A stretch of DNA of 64,000 bases from an uncultured Atopobiaceae bacterium (GTDB taxonomy: Bacteria > Actinomycetota > Coriobacteriia > Coriobacteriales > Atopobiaceae). Shown piece after piece: positions 33,223-41,867 of the stretch. Made by a program: the position numbers and the translations under genes. The stretch is from the NCBI GenBank assembly GCA_947626465.1, contig CANQSI010000001.1:19006-83005 (forward strand), in the 5' to 3' direction. Every line of letters begins with the position of its first letter. Position 1 is the stretch's first letter. The notes beneath the pieces were generated by a model that was given only the letters and a program-made list of their open reading frames with translations, searched no databases and had not been told where the DNA came from.

Positions 33223-34301
33223 GCGCGATGGCCACGCATGAGCTTCTCGTGGACGAGTGGGGCAGCGGCGAGCGCCTCGACGTCTGGCTCTCCCAAGAGC
33301 TGGAGGGCCTCTCGAGGACGGCGGCGCAAAAGCTCATCACCTCGGGGAACGTGTTCCTCAACGGCGCTTCTTGCACGAGTAAGTCCTGCAGGATCGAGCT
33401 CGGGGATCGCCTGCTCGTGTCCGTGGACGACGCAAGGGATCGCGAGGGAGACGCCACGCTTGCGCCCACGGCGATCCCCCTCGACGTGCGCTACGAGGAG
33501 GGCGGGGTCGTCGTCCTCTCGAAGCAGGCGGGACTCGTGTGCCATCCATCGCCTGGCCACGAGGACGACACGCTCGCGAACGCGCTCGTCGCCCGATACG
33601 GCGCGCACCATCTCGGAACGCTGCAGGGCGAGGAGCGCCCCGGCATCGTCCATAGGCTCGATCGCGATACCACGGGGCTCATGCTCGCGGCGAAGAGCGA
33701 TGAGGCGCAGGGGGCGCTCCAAGACCTCATTCGCCTTCGGGAGCTCGATCGGCGCTATGCCGTGCTCGTGCAGGGCTACGTGGCTCCGGAAACCGGCCTC
33801 ATCGACGTGGGCATCGCGCGCTCGAGACGCGATCGCCAGCGCATGGTGGCCTCCGACGGCGAGCGCGCACGCGAGGCCATTACCACGTTCACCACGCTCG
33901 AGCGCTTCGATGCGGGCGCGAAGGACGACGGCTACAGCCTCCTCGAATGCCATCTCTACACCGGTCGCACGCACCAGATTCGCGTGCACATGGCCCACGT
34001 CAACCATCCCGTGGTGGGGGATCCCGTCTACGGGCAGGGCGACGCGAGGAAGAACCTCGGCCTCGCGCGCCAGTTCCTCCACTCATGGCGCCTATCCTTC
34101 GATAATCCCGAGACGGGCGAGCGCCTTTCCTTCGCCGATGCCCTTCCCGAGGATCTCGCCCGCGTGCTCGGCTCGCTGGCCGATCGCTCGCTCGGGCGCA
34201 CGGAGAAGGGGGAGCTCCTCGTACCCGCGCTCCTCGGCGACGGGGATGCGCTCGAAGAGGTGGTGGCCCTCGGCTTGGAGGGGGAGGACGAGCGTGTTTA
34301 G
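33219..34301 (+). CDS. rluD: RluA-family 23S rRNA pseudouridine synthase
   Basis: A 360-residue RluA/RluD-type pseudouridine synthase. An N-terminal S4 domain (about residues 10-70; RLDVWLSQELEGLSRTAAQK) precedes the catalytic domain, whose active Asp is in GIVHRLDRDTTGLML. GRTHQIRVHM is also typical. The C-terminus is about 40-50 residues longer than usual and acidic. The start is taken as GTG 33219, overlapping the lspA stop; ATG 33228 is an alternative. RluD itself modifies helix 69; assignment to that exact site is by similarity of layout only. Confidence 0.88.
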   Translation: MSAMATHELLVDEWGSGERLDVWLSQELEGLSRTAAQKLITSGNVFLNGASCTSKSCRIELGDRLLVSVDDARDREGDATLAPTAIPLDVRYEEGGVVVLSKQAGLVCHPSPGHEDDTLANALVARYGAHHLGTLQGEERPGIVHRLDRDTTGLMLAAKSDEAQGALQDLIRLRELDRRYAVLVQGYVAPETGLIDVGIARSRRDRQRMVASDGERAREAITTFTTLERFDAGAKDDGYSLLECHLYTGRTHQIRVHMAHVNHPVVGDPVYGQGDARKNLGLARQFLHSWRLSFDNPETGERLSFADALPEDLARVLGSLADRSLGRTEKGELLVPALLGDGDALEEVVALGLEGEDERV

Positions 34302-35598
34302 CCTCTTTCGCTTCACGGAGCTGGGACTCACCCCGATCGTGGTGTTCAACCTCGCGCTCTTCGTCATCTTCACGGTGGCGTTCTTCTACCAGATCGTCTT
34401 TCTCTTCGTGGGGCTCAGGCGTGGGGTGGTGGCGCTTCCCGACGCGCGGAGCTTGCATCGCTTTGCCGTGGTGATCGCCGCGCACAACGAGGAGCTCGTG
34501 ATCGGCGAGCTCATCCGCTCGATTGCCGAGCAGAACTACCCGGCGGAGCTCATCGACACGTTCGTGATCGCCGACGCCTGCACCGACGCCACCGTCGAGC
34601 GGGCGCGGGAGGCGGGCGCCACGGTCTTCGAGCGAAACGACCTCGCACGACGGGGGAAGAGCTGGGCCCTCGACATGGGATTCCATCGAATCCTCGACGA
34701 GTACGGCGACGATTACTACGACGCGTTCCTCGTCTTCGATGCCGACAACCTGCTCTCGAAGACCTATGTGCAGGAGATGAACAAGCTCTACGACCTCGGC
34801 TTTCTCGCCGGCACGAGCTATCGCAACTCGAAGAACTTCGATTCGTCGTGGATCAGCTCGGCCTACACCACGTGGTTCATCCGCGAGGCGCGCTTCCTCA
34901 ACAACTCCCGCATGGCGCTCGGCACGAGCTGCGCCATCTCGGGATCCGGCTGGATGGTGTCGTCGCGCATCATCCGCGCCATGGACGGATGGGACTTCCA
35001 CACGCTCACGGAGGACATCCAGTTCTCCACGTTCTGCGCCGCGAACAACGTGCGCATCGGCTATGCGCCCGCGGAATTCTTCGATGAGCAGCCGGTGACG
35101 CTCAAGGCGTCCTGGATCCAGCGCATGCGCTGGACGAAGGGCTTCTACCAGGTGTTCTTCTCCTATGGCGGCGACCTCATGAAGGGCATCAAGCGGGGGC
35201 TCTTCTCGTCCTACGACATGCTCATGACCATCGCGCCGGGGATGATCCTCACCCTCATCTCGCTCATCGTGAACGGCGCCTATCTCGCGCTCGGCTACCT
35301 CAGCCACGGCTTTCTGGCCACCGAGCCGGAGATGATGATGGCCCTCGGTTCCATCATCGCGTTCTTCACCTCCGTCTACCTCATGTTCTTCATGCTCGGG
35401 CTCATCACGGAGATCTCCGAGCGCCGCCACATCCACTGCAGGAAGCGCTGGCGCCTCATCGCGAACCTCTTCACCTTCCCGATCTTCGAGTTCACCTACG
35501 TGCCGCTCTGCGTGATCGCGCTCTTCAAGAAGGTGGAGTGGATCCCCACGAAGCACGACCTCGCCTATACCGTGGATGACGTGATGGGCGACTCGTAG
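34294..35598 (+). CDS. Membrane family-2 glycosyltransferase (processive-type)
   Basis: A 434-residue membrane glycosyltransferase of family GT2. An N-terminal membrane segment (about residues 14-36) precedes the GT-A domain with VIAAHNEELVIGEL, VFDADN (DxD metal site, near 150), TLTEDIQF (catalytic Asp) and QRMRWTKG (QxxRW motif). Two or three C-terminal membrane segments follow. This layout fits synthases such as IcaA, NodC or hyaluronan-type enzymes that make β-linked polysaccharide. The start is GTG 34294 with GGGGGAGG upstream, overlapping the rluD end by eight bases; earlier frame sequence is not family-like. No deacetylase or export partner is adjacent. Confidence 0.88.
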   Translation: MFSLFRFTELGLTPIVVFNLALFVIFTVAFFYQIVFLFVGLRRGVVALPDARSLHRFAVVIAAHNEELVIGELIRSIAEQNYPAELIDTFVIADACTDATVERAREAGATVFERNDLARRGKSWALDMGFHRILDEYGDDYYDAFLVFDADNLLSKTYVQEMNKLYDLGFLAGTSYRNSKNFDSSWISSAYTTWFIREARFLNNSRMALGTSCAISGSGWMVSSRIIRAMDGWDFHTLTEDIQFSTFCAANNVRIGYAPAEFFDEQPVTLKASWIQRMRWTKGFYQVFFSYGGDLMKGIKRGLFSSYDMLMTIAPGMILTLISLIVNGAYLALGYLSHGFLATEPEMMMALGSIIAFFTSVYLMFFMLGLITEISERRHIHCRKRWRLIANLFTFPIFEFTYVPLCVIALFKKVEWIPTKHDLAYTVDDVMGDS

Positions 35599-35636
35599 AG
35601 GACAATCCCATTCGCCCGTAGTTTTCGGGCGCCGCC

Positions 35637-35642
35637 TATAAT
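35637..35642 (+). promoter_or_regulatory. -10 element for guaB
   Basis: A perfect TATAAT lies 88 bases before the guaB start. A small hairpin (35613-35618 with 35626-35631) occupies the -35 area. The leader of about 75 bases contains a minor hairpin GGTTC-cttc-GAACC near 35684-35697. No known riboswitch pattern was found. Confidence 0.55.
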
Positions 35643-35724
35643 CTGGGCTGGGCACGCCGAACGTCCCAATACAAGGCGGCGGGGTTCCTTCGAACCATCG
35701 CCATCGATGCGTAGAGGAGTTCCG

Positions 35725-37245
35725 TTGGCAGAATTCTTTCCCGGCACCTCGCACACGTTCTCCGAATACCTCTTGGTGCCCGGTTATTCCTCGTCTGCGT
35801 GCATTCCCGCCAACGTGTCGCTCAAGGCCCCGCTCGTGCGCCATCGCGTGGGCGAAGAGAGTCCGATCACGCTGAACGTGCCGCTCACCTCGGCAATCAT
35901 GCAATCGGTTTCCGGCCCGGAGCTCGCCATCGCCCTTGCGCGCGAGGGCGGGATCTCGTTCATCTTCGGCTCGCAGACCAAGGAGAGCGAAGCCGAGATG
36001 GTGCGCGAGGTGAAGGCCTACAAGGCGGGGGTGGTGAATTCCGATTCGAACCTCACGCCCGACATGACGCTCGCCAACGTGATGGCGCTCAAGAGGAGGA
36101 CCGGCCACTCGTGCATGCCCGTCACCGACGACGGCACCGCCACCGGGCGCCTCCTGGGCATCGTGACCTCGAGGGACTGGCGTCCTTCGCGCGACGATCC
36201 CGGCAAGAGGGTGCGCGATTTCATGACGCCGCTCGATCGGCTCATCGTGGGTTCTGCAGACCTCACGCTTTCCGAGGCGAACGACATCATCTGGGACAAC
36301 AAGCTCAACCAGCTGCCGCTCGTGGACGAGAACGGCTTGCTTGCGGGCCTCATCTTCCGCAAGGACTACGACATGCATAAGTCGAACCCGCTCGAGCTCC
36401 TCGATGGGTCGAAGCGCTATCTCGTGGGTGCGGGCATCAACACGCGCGATTACGAGGAGCGTGTGCCGGCGCTCGTGGATGCGGGCGCCGATGTGCTGTG
36501 CATCGATTCCTCCGAGGGCTTCTCGGAGTGGCAGGAGCGTACGCTCACGTGGATCCGCAAGCAATACGGCCACTCGGTCTACGTGGGCGCGGGCAACGTG
36601 GTGGATGCCGAGGGCTTCCGCTTCCTCGCCGATGCCGGAGCGGACTTCGTGAAGGTGGGCATCGGCGGAGGCTCCATCTGCATCACCCGCGAGCAGAAGG
36701 GCATCGGGCGCGGCCAGGCGTCGGCGCTGATCGACGTCTGCCAGGCGCGCGATGCCTACGCGCAGGAGACCGGCATCTACATCCCCGTGTGCTCCGATGG
36801 CGGCATCGTCTACGACTACCACATGACCCTCGCGCTCGCGATGGGGGCGGACTTCCTCATGCTCGGACGCTACTTCGCGCGCTTCGACGAGAGCCCAGGA
36901 CAGCGTGTGAGCGTGAACGGCACCTACATGAAGGAGTACTGGGGCGAGGGCTCGAGCCGCGCGAGGAACTGGGCGCGCTACGACCTCGGCGGTGAGGCGA
37001 AGCTCTCGTTCGAGGAGGGCGTGGACAGCTTCGTGCCCTATGCGGGTCCGCTCAAGGAGAACGTGCAGAACTCCCTTGCCAAGGTGCGCTCGACGATGTG
37101 CAACTGCGGAGCCATGACCATCCCCGAACTCAAGCAGAAGGCCAAGCTCACCCTCGTGAGTGCGACGTCCCTCGTGGAAGGCGGCGCACACGACGTGGTC
37201 CTGAAGGATGCCATCACGTCCGTGAGCGCGAACTTCCGCTCTTAG
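35725..37245 (+). CDS. guaB: Inosine-5'-monophosphate dehydrogenase
   Basis: A 506-residue IMP dehydrogenase, which oxidises IMP to XMP with NAD in GTP synthesis. It has the (β/α)8 core with two CBS domains inserted at about residues 105-220. The catalytic loop is GIGGGSICITREQKG, with the active Cys in SIC. The NAD region is GADVLCIDSSEGFSEWQ. The mobile flap holds NWARYDLGG (Arg-Tyr pair) and YWGEGS where many bacterial enzymes have YRGMGS. The start is TTG 35725, seven bases after GAGGAG; ATG 35707 has no ribosome binding site. leuS follows after 30 bases. Confidence 0.93.
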   Translation: MAEFFPGTSHTFSEYLLVPGYSSSACIPANVSLKAPLVRHRVGEESPITLNVPLTSAIMQSVSGPELAIALAREGGISFIFGSQTKESEAEMVREVKAYKAGVVNSDSNLTPDMTLANVMALKRRTGHSCMPVTDDGTATGRLLGIVTSRDWRPSRDDPGKRVRDFMTPLDRLIVGSADLTLSEANDIIWDNKLNQLPLVDENGLLAGLIFRKDYDMHKSNPLELLDGSKRYLVGAGINTRDYEERVPALVDAGADVLCIDSSEGFSEWQERTLTWIRKQYGHSVYVGAGNVVDAEGFRFLADAGADFVKVGIGGGSICITREQKGIGRGQASALIDVCQARDAYAQETGIYIPVCSDGGIVYDYHMTLALAMGADFLMLGRYFARFDESPGQRVSVNGTYMKEYWGEGSSRARNWARYDLGGEAKLSFEEGVDSFVPYAGPLKENVQNSLAKVRSTMCNCGAMTIPELKQKAKLTLVSATSLVEGGAHDVVLKDAITSVSANFRS

Positions 37246-37275
37246 CACCCCAATCAGATTCCATGGAGGTTGACG

Positions 37276-39825
37276 GTGGAGATCCGTACGCAGATCCCCG
37301 ACTACGATGCGCATGCCATCGAGGAGAAGTGGCAGCGCGTGTGGGAGGAGACGGAGCTCTTCAAGACGGAAGAGGATCCCGAAAAACCCAAACGCTACGT
37401 GCTCGAGATGTTCCCGTACCCCTCGGGAGACCTCCACATGGGGCACGCGAGGAACTATGCCATGGGCGACGCCATGGCACGCCAGGCGCGCATGGCCGAC
37501 TACGACGTGCTGCATCCCATGGGCTTCGACGCCTTTGGCCTGCCTGCGGAAAACGCCGCCATCAAGCACCACACGCAGCCCGGCACGTGGACCGAGAAGA
37601 ACATGGCCACGTCGCTCGCGACGATGCGGCGCATGGGCTTCTCCTACGACTTCGATCGCCTCGTGCGCACGTGCGATCCGTCGTATTACCGCTGGGAGCA
37701 GCTGCTTTTCCTGAAGATGTGGGAGAAGGGGCTCGCCTATCGCAAGACCTCGCCGGTGAACTGGTGTCCTTCCTGCGCAACGGTGCTCGCCAACGAGCAG
37801 GTGGTCGACGGGGTGTGCTGGCGCTGCGGGAGCGTCCCTGAGCGCCGCGAGCTCGAGCAGTGGTACTTGAAGATCACCGATTACGCCGAGGAGCTACTAG
37901 GCGGCCTCGACGAGCTCTCCGGATGGCCGGAGCGCGTGAAGCAGATGCAGCGCAACTGGATCGGGCGCTCCGAGGGTGCGAACATCACGTTCGCGCTCGC
38001 CGATGCGCAGGGAAACCCCACGGCGCGCACCTTCACGGTCTTCACCACGCGTCCCGACACGCTCTTCGGTGCGACGTTCTTCCTGCTCTCGCCCGAGTAT
38101 CCGGGCCTCGACGAGCTCGTGGACGAGGCACATCGCGAAGGGGTCGAGAGGGTGTGCGAGGTGGCGGCGGCCACGAGCTCCTTCGAGCGCCAAGCCACCG
38201 AGCGTGAGAAGCACGGTGCCTTCACCGGGCATTACGTGGTGAATCCGGTGAACGGACGCCTCCTTCCCATATGGGTGGCCGACTACGTGCTCACCGACTA
38301 CGGCACGGGCGCCGTGATGGGCGTGCCCTCGGGAGACGAGCGCGACTTCCAATTCGCGCGCAAGTACGACCTCCCCATCCCGCCCGTGGTGGTGGAGGAG
38401 GACGACCCGCTCTACGCCGAGCTCAAGGACCAAACCGAGCTCGTGGTGGAGGACGTCGACTGGGATCACGCGATGGCGGCCGAGGGACGTCTCGTGCAAT
38501 CGGGGCCCTTCACCGGCATGAAGGGCGGCCATGGCTCGGAGGCGGTGTCGGCGATCATCTCGTGGCTCGGCGAGCGCGGGCTCGGCGAGGCCAAGGTGGA
38601 ATGGCGGCTTCGCGACTGGCTCATCTCGCGCCAGCGCTATTGGGGCACCCCCATCCCCGCCGTGCACTGCCCGCACTGCGGCATCGTGCCCGTGCCGGAG
38701 GAAGACCTGCCCATCGTGCTTCCCGCGACGCTCGACCTCGCCGCAGGCGAGACGCTCGCGGAGTGCCCGGAGTTCTTTGAGACCACCTGCCCCGTGTGCG
38801 GGGCGCCTGCGCGCCGCGAAACCGACACGATGGACACCTTCTGCGATTCCAGCTGGTACTACCTGCGCTATTGCGATCCCCATAACGACGAGGCGCCGTT
38901 CTCGCGCGAGGCGGTGGCCAGGTGGATGCCCGTCGACAACTACATCGGCGGCATCGAGCACGCGATCCTCCACCTGCTCTACTCGCGCTTCTGGACGCGC
39001 GTGTTGCGCGACTTTGGCATGCTCGATTTCTCCGAGCCCTTCACGAACCTGCTTTGCCAGGGCATGGTGAAGGACGAGGAGGGTCGCGTGATGAGCAAGT
39101 CGCTCGGAAACGTCGTACCGCCCGCTTCGGTGATCGAGCCCTATGGCGCCGACACGATGCGCATGGCGGTGCTCTTCGTGGCGCCTCCCGTGAAGGACTT
39201 CGACTGGGATCCCAAGGCCGTGGCCGGCTGCAATCGCTTCATCAAGCGCGCGTGGCGCCTCGTCTTCGAGCTTGCGGGAAGCGGCTGGCCCGAAGGTGGC
39301 GTCGCCATTGATCCATCGGAGCTCTCCGGCCCGGAGGCAAAGCTCAACCACGAGCTGCATAGCCTCGGACTGCGCTGCACGCGCGACTTCGCACGCGCGC
39401 AGTACAACACGGCCATCTCGGCCATCATGGAGCTCGCGAACGCGGCCACGTCCTATCTCTCGAGCGTCCCGAGCGAGGCGCGCAACACCTCGCTCATGGC
39501 GCTGGTCGCCCGCGACCTCGTGGCCATGCTCGCGCCAATCTGCCCCTTCGTGGCGGAGGAGCTCTACCACGCGGCGCTCGGCTTCGCCACCTCGGTCTAC
39601 GACGAGCCCTGGCCCACGTTCGACGAGGCGCAGGCGGCTACGAGCGAGGTGGAGATCGCCGTGCAGATCAAGGGCAAGGTGCGCGCGAGGATCACCGTCC
39701 CCGCCGACATCGCGACAGACGATCTCGAGGCCCGCGCAATCGAGGCGGTGGCCGAGCGGATCGGCGACGCGCCGATCCGCAAGGTCATCACGGTTCCGGG
39801 AAGGCTCGTGAACATCGTCTGCTGA
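37276..39825 (+). CDS. leuS: Leucyl-tRNA synthetase
   Basis: An 849-residue class I synthetase. HIGH is GDLHMGHARNYAMGD near residue 54, with KMSKS as RVMSKSLGNVV near 605. The editing domain includes VFTTRPDTLFGATF and TDYGTGAVMGVPSGD. A zinc cluster (CPSC with CWRC) lies near residue 170. The C-terminal domain ends in KVRARITVPAD. I chose GTG 37276, six bases after GGAGG, over TTG 37270, which is almost on top of the site. It lies directly behind guaB and probably shares its transcript. Confidence 0.97.
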   Translation: MEIRTQIPDYDAHAIEEKWQRVWEETELFKTEEDPEKPKRYVLEMFPYPSGDLHMGHARNYAMGDAMARQARMADYDVLHPMGFDAFGLPAENAAIKHHTQPGTWTEKNMATSLATMRRMGFSYDFDRLVRTCDPSYYRWEQLLFLKMWEKGLAYRKTSPVNWCPSCATVLANEQVVDGVCWRCGSVPERRELEQWYLKITDYAEELLGGLDELSGWPERVKQMQRNWIGRSEGANITFALADAQGNPTARTFTVFTTRPDTLFGATFFLLSPEYPGLDELVDEAHREGVERVCEVAAATSSFERQATEREKHGAFTGHYVVNPVNGRLLPIWVADYVLTDYGTGAVMGVPSGDERDFQFARKYDLPIPPVVVEEDDPLYAELKDQTELVVEDVDWDHAMAAEGRLVQSGPFTGMKGGHGSEAVSAIISWLGERGLGEAKVEWRLRDWLISRQRYWGTPIPAVHCPHCGIVPVPEEDLPIVLPATLDLAAGETLAECPEFFETTCPVCGAPARRETDTMDTFCDSSWYYLRYCDPHNDEAPFSREAVARWMPVDNYIGGIEHAILHLLYSRFWTRVLRDFGMLDFSEPFTNLLCQGMVKDEEGRVMSKSLGNVVPPASVIEPYGADTMRMAVLFVAPPVKDFDWDPKAVAGCNRFIKRAWRLVFELAGSGWPEGGVAIDPSELSGPEAKLNHELHSLGLRCTRDFARAQYNTAISAIMELANAATSYLSSVPSEARNTSLMALVARDLVAMLAPICPFVAEELYHAALGFATSVYDEPWPTFDEAQAATSEVEIAVQIKGKVRARITVPADIATDDLEARAIEAVAERIGDAPIRKVITVPGRLVNIVC

Positions 39826-39893
39826 CGCCCCGGACCGTTCGATCTCGTGCGCCCTTCGCGAGGATTCCCGCAGGTGCGTGCTTAGGAGGATGC

Positions 39894-41171
39894 GTGGACT
39901 GTCCCAAGTGCGGGAGATATCTGGGCGAGGGAATGCTCCCCGCCCGATGCCCTCACTGCGGGGCGAACCTCTCGAATCCCACGGATTCCATTCGCGGGAG
40001 CAAAGCCGCGGCATCCCGGAAGAACGTCGAGGGCCTCACGGGCATCGGCAAGGGCAACACCCAGAACAAGAGGCGCCGCTACTTCCAGGTGTGCGTGGGC
40101 ATCATCCTCGTGGTGGCCTTTGGCGCGCTCCTCTACTACGCCACGAGCGGCTTCGGCACCGAGGGCGAGCTCAGCGTGCCCGATCTCGTGGGATGGAATA
40201 GGGATCGCGCCGAGGAGGAGCTTGCGTCGCTCGGCTATACCGCAGTCGTGGAAGACGTGCTCTCGGAAGATGGCTCCTCGGGCCTCGTGGTCTCCCAGGA
40301 GCCCGAGCCGGGTACGCCGCGGCCGAAGTTCTCCGAGGTCATACTCCGCGTCTCGACTTCGATCGCCATGCCCGACATCGTGGGAAGGCCATGGCCCGAG
40401 GTGCAGGCGGAGCTCGATTCGCAAGGAATCGCCTACGAGGCCACCGAACAGCTCTCGAGCGAGGCCGAGGGCACCGTCCTCTCCTCGAGCATCACGAGCG
40501 GCACGGCCATCGGAAGGGACGATGTGGTGGACATCATCGTCGCAAAGCGCCCGATCGTGCCGGATCTCTCCGGCCTCACCCCCGATGAGGCCTCCTCCAA
40601 GCTCACGGTGCTCCTGCTCAAGCTCGAAACGCAGGATGTGCTCCTCGAGGGAGACCAGAAGGCCGGCACGATCGTGGGGCAGGAGCCCGCCGCGGAGAGC
40701 GCCGTCGCGGCGGGAACGACGGTGGTGGGGAAGGTGGCTTGCACGCCAGACGAGTTCTACACCAACGCCGCCATGGCAGCCTTGAATGCGGTCTACAACA
40801 CGAGCCCTGCCGACGACGGCATCGGAGCCGCACTCCTCCCACTCCTCTCGAGCGAGAGCGAGTTCGCAGGGCAAAGCGCGCACGACGTGTGGTGGAACCT
40901 CGTGAAGCGCGGCGGACGCTACGCGGATCAGCCAGCGGAGCTCCAGAGCCTCCCGCGCTCGATCGTCGATGCGAAGCTTTCCATCGACCCCGAGAAGCGT
41001 GAGGTGAGCGCTACCGTGACGGTCGATTGGGACTGGACCGGCCTTCCCGGCGCCGGCGCGAAGAGTTCGCAGGATACGCGCACCGTCACGCTCACCTTCG
41101 ACAAGGAGGGGAAGCTCCTCGGCTTCTACGATGAGCAAACCGATGTGCCCTTCTTCAAGGTGAACGAGTAG
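39894..41171 (+). CDS. PASTA-domain membrane protein with N-terminal zinc ribbon, no kinase
   Basis: A 425-residue protein. The N-terminus has two CxxC pairs (Cys3/6 and Cys19/22; CPKC and CPHC) forming a probable cytoplasmic zinc ribbon. One membrane segment spans about residues 63-85. Outside are three PASTA domains starting near residues 95, 158 and 221, with phrases such as VPDLVGWNRDRAEEELASLG and VPDLSGLTPDEASSKL. A C-terminal region of about 140 residues is unlike anything I can name. PASTA domains bind muropeptides or lipid II, usually on Ser/Thr kinases or PBPs; neither catalytic domain is present. The start is GTG 39894 with AGGAGGA upstream. Confidence 0.88.
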   Translation: MDCPKCGRYLGEGMLPARCPHCGANLSNPTDSIRGSKAAASRKNVEGLTGIGKGNTQNKRRRYFQVCVGIILVVAFGALLYYATSGFGTEGELSVPDLVGWNRDRAEEELASLGYTAVVEDVLSEDGSSGLVVSQEPEPGTPRPKFSEVILRVSTSIAMPDIVGRPWPEVQAELDSQGIAYEATEQLSSEAEGTVLSSSITSGTAIGRDDVVDIIVAKRPIVPDLSGLTPDEASSKLTVLLLKLETQDVLLEGDQKAGTIVGQEPAAESAVAAGTTVVGKVACTPDEFYTNAAMAALNAVYNTSPADDGIGAALLPLLSSESEFAGQSAHDVWWNLVKRGGRYADQPAELQSLPRSIVDAKLSIDPEKREVSATVTVDWDWTGLPGAGAKSSQDTRTVTLTFDKEGKLLGFYDEQTDVPFFKVNE

Positions 41172-41222
41172 CGAAGGGTCCCTTCGAAGTTTGGCGAAGT
41201 TGTTTGCATGCGAGCCCCCCGC

Positions 41223-41251
41223 TTGACCCGCGAGCGGCGCAAATCCATACT
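41223..41251 (+). promoter_or_regulatory. Promoter of the rimP-nusA-infB operon
   Basis: TTGACC (41223-41228) and CATACT (41246-41251) are separated by exactly 17 bases, the best -35/-10 pair in the window. Transcription would start near 41258, leaving a leader of about 78 bases that contains the hairpin at 41282-41316. Confidence 0.7.
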
Positions 41252-41281
41252 TGGCGTGCCGATAAACAAGGTCTTCCGCGA

Positions 41282-41316
41282 GGAAGTGGAGCGAGTTCTC
41301 GCCCCGCTTCCTTTTT
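41282..41316 (+). terminator. Leader terminator (candidate attenuator) before rimP-nusA
   Basis: A long stem spans 41282-41311, with one mismatch, one wobble and a GTTC loop, followed by five T (41312-41316). It lies between the operon promoter and the rimP start, where nothing else is encoded. An imperfect stem with a U-tract in this place is what a regulated, possibly NusA-dependent, terminator would look like; B. subtilis nusA is known to autoregulate in this way. Confidence 0.75.
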
Positions 41317-41335
41317 GTTGGAAGAGGGGAGGGAA

Positions 41336-41812
41336 ATGGCGGCGCTCGACCAAAGGACACGGCTCATCGAGGCGCTCGAGCAAGCGGCGCCTTCGAACCT
41401 CGATGTCGTGGATGTGGAGCTCGCAGGCGCGAACAAGGCCCCGCTCCTTCGCGTCTACCTCGACCACGCCGATCCCGAGGACGGGCCCATCGACCTTGGC
41501 GAACTCGCCCGGGCGAATTCCTGGGTGGACGCTGCGATCGAGGAGACGTCGCTTCTCACGGGTCCCTATACGCTCGAGGTGAGCTCTCCCGGGCTCGCGC
41601 GGCCGCTTCGTCTCGCCCGCGACTTCGCGCGCTACGTGGGCGAACGCGCGCAGGTGAAGATGGCGGGCTTCTCGGGAAGGCGTTCCTATACCGGCGAGAT
41701 CGTCTCGGTGAAGGACGGCACGCTCGTGCTCGAGGTGGATGGCGAGCGTTTCGAACTCCCCATCGAGGAGATTCAAAAGGCGCAACTCCAACCGAACTAC
41801 GACGACCTCTAG
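41336..41812 (+). CDS. rimP: Ribosome maturation factor RimP
   Basis: A 158-residue factor for 30S subunit maturation. The family phrase TLEVSSPGLARPLR is at about residues 79-92, and the C-terminal SH3-like domain contains YTGEIVSVKDGTLVLEV. The start is ATG 41336 behind GGGGAGGG; the longer frame upstream overlaps the leader hairpin. It is the first gene of the nusA-infB operon, its conserved position in bacteria. Confidence 0.95.
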   Translation: MAALDQRTRLIEALEQAAPSNLDVVDVELAGANKAPLLRVYLDHADPEDGPIDLGELARANSWVDAAIEETSLLTGPYTLEVSSPGLARPLRLARDFARYVGERAQVKMAGFSGRRSYTGEIVSVKDGTLVLEVDGERFELPIEEIQKAQLQPNYDDL

Positions 41813-41867
41813 GTCGAAGGCACGATCCACATCACACGATGACGATCAAAGGAAGCGTGAGGAACCC

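Noticed and set aside
35643..35724. Possible purine riboswitch in the guaB leader
   Set aside because: The leader has only small hairpins and none of the conserved purine-aptamer junction or loop sequences.
34000..37572. Very long open frame on the minus strand (about 1190 codons) across the glycosyltransferase, guaB and rluD end
   Set aside because: It lies antisense to genes with clear motifs, is rich in Arg/His/Val/Glu as expected from reversed GC-rich codons, and shows no domain. Similar antisense frames occur over smc, ileS, infB and ftsH for the same reason.
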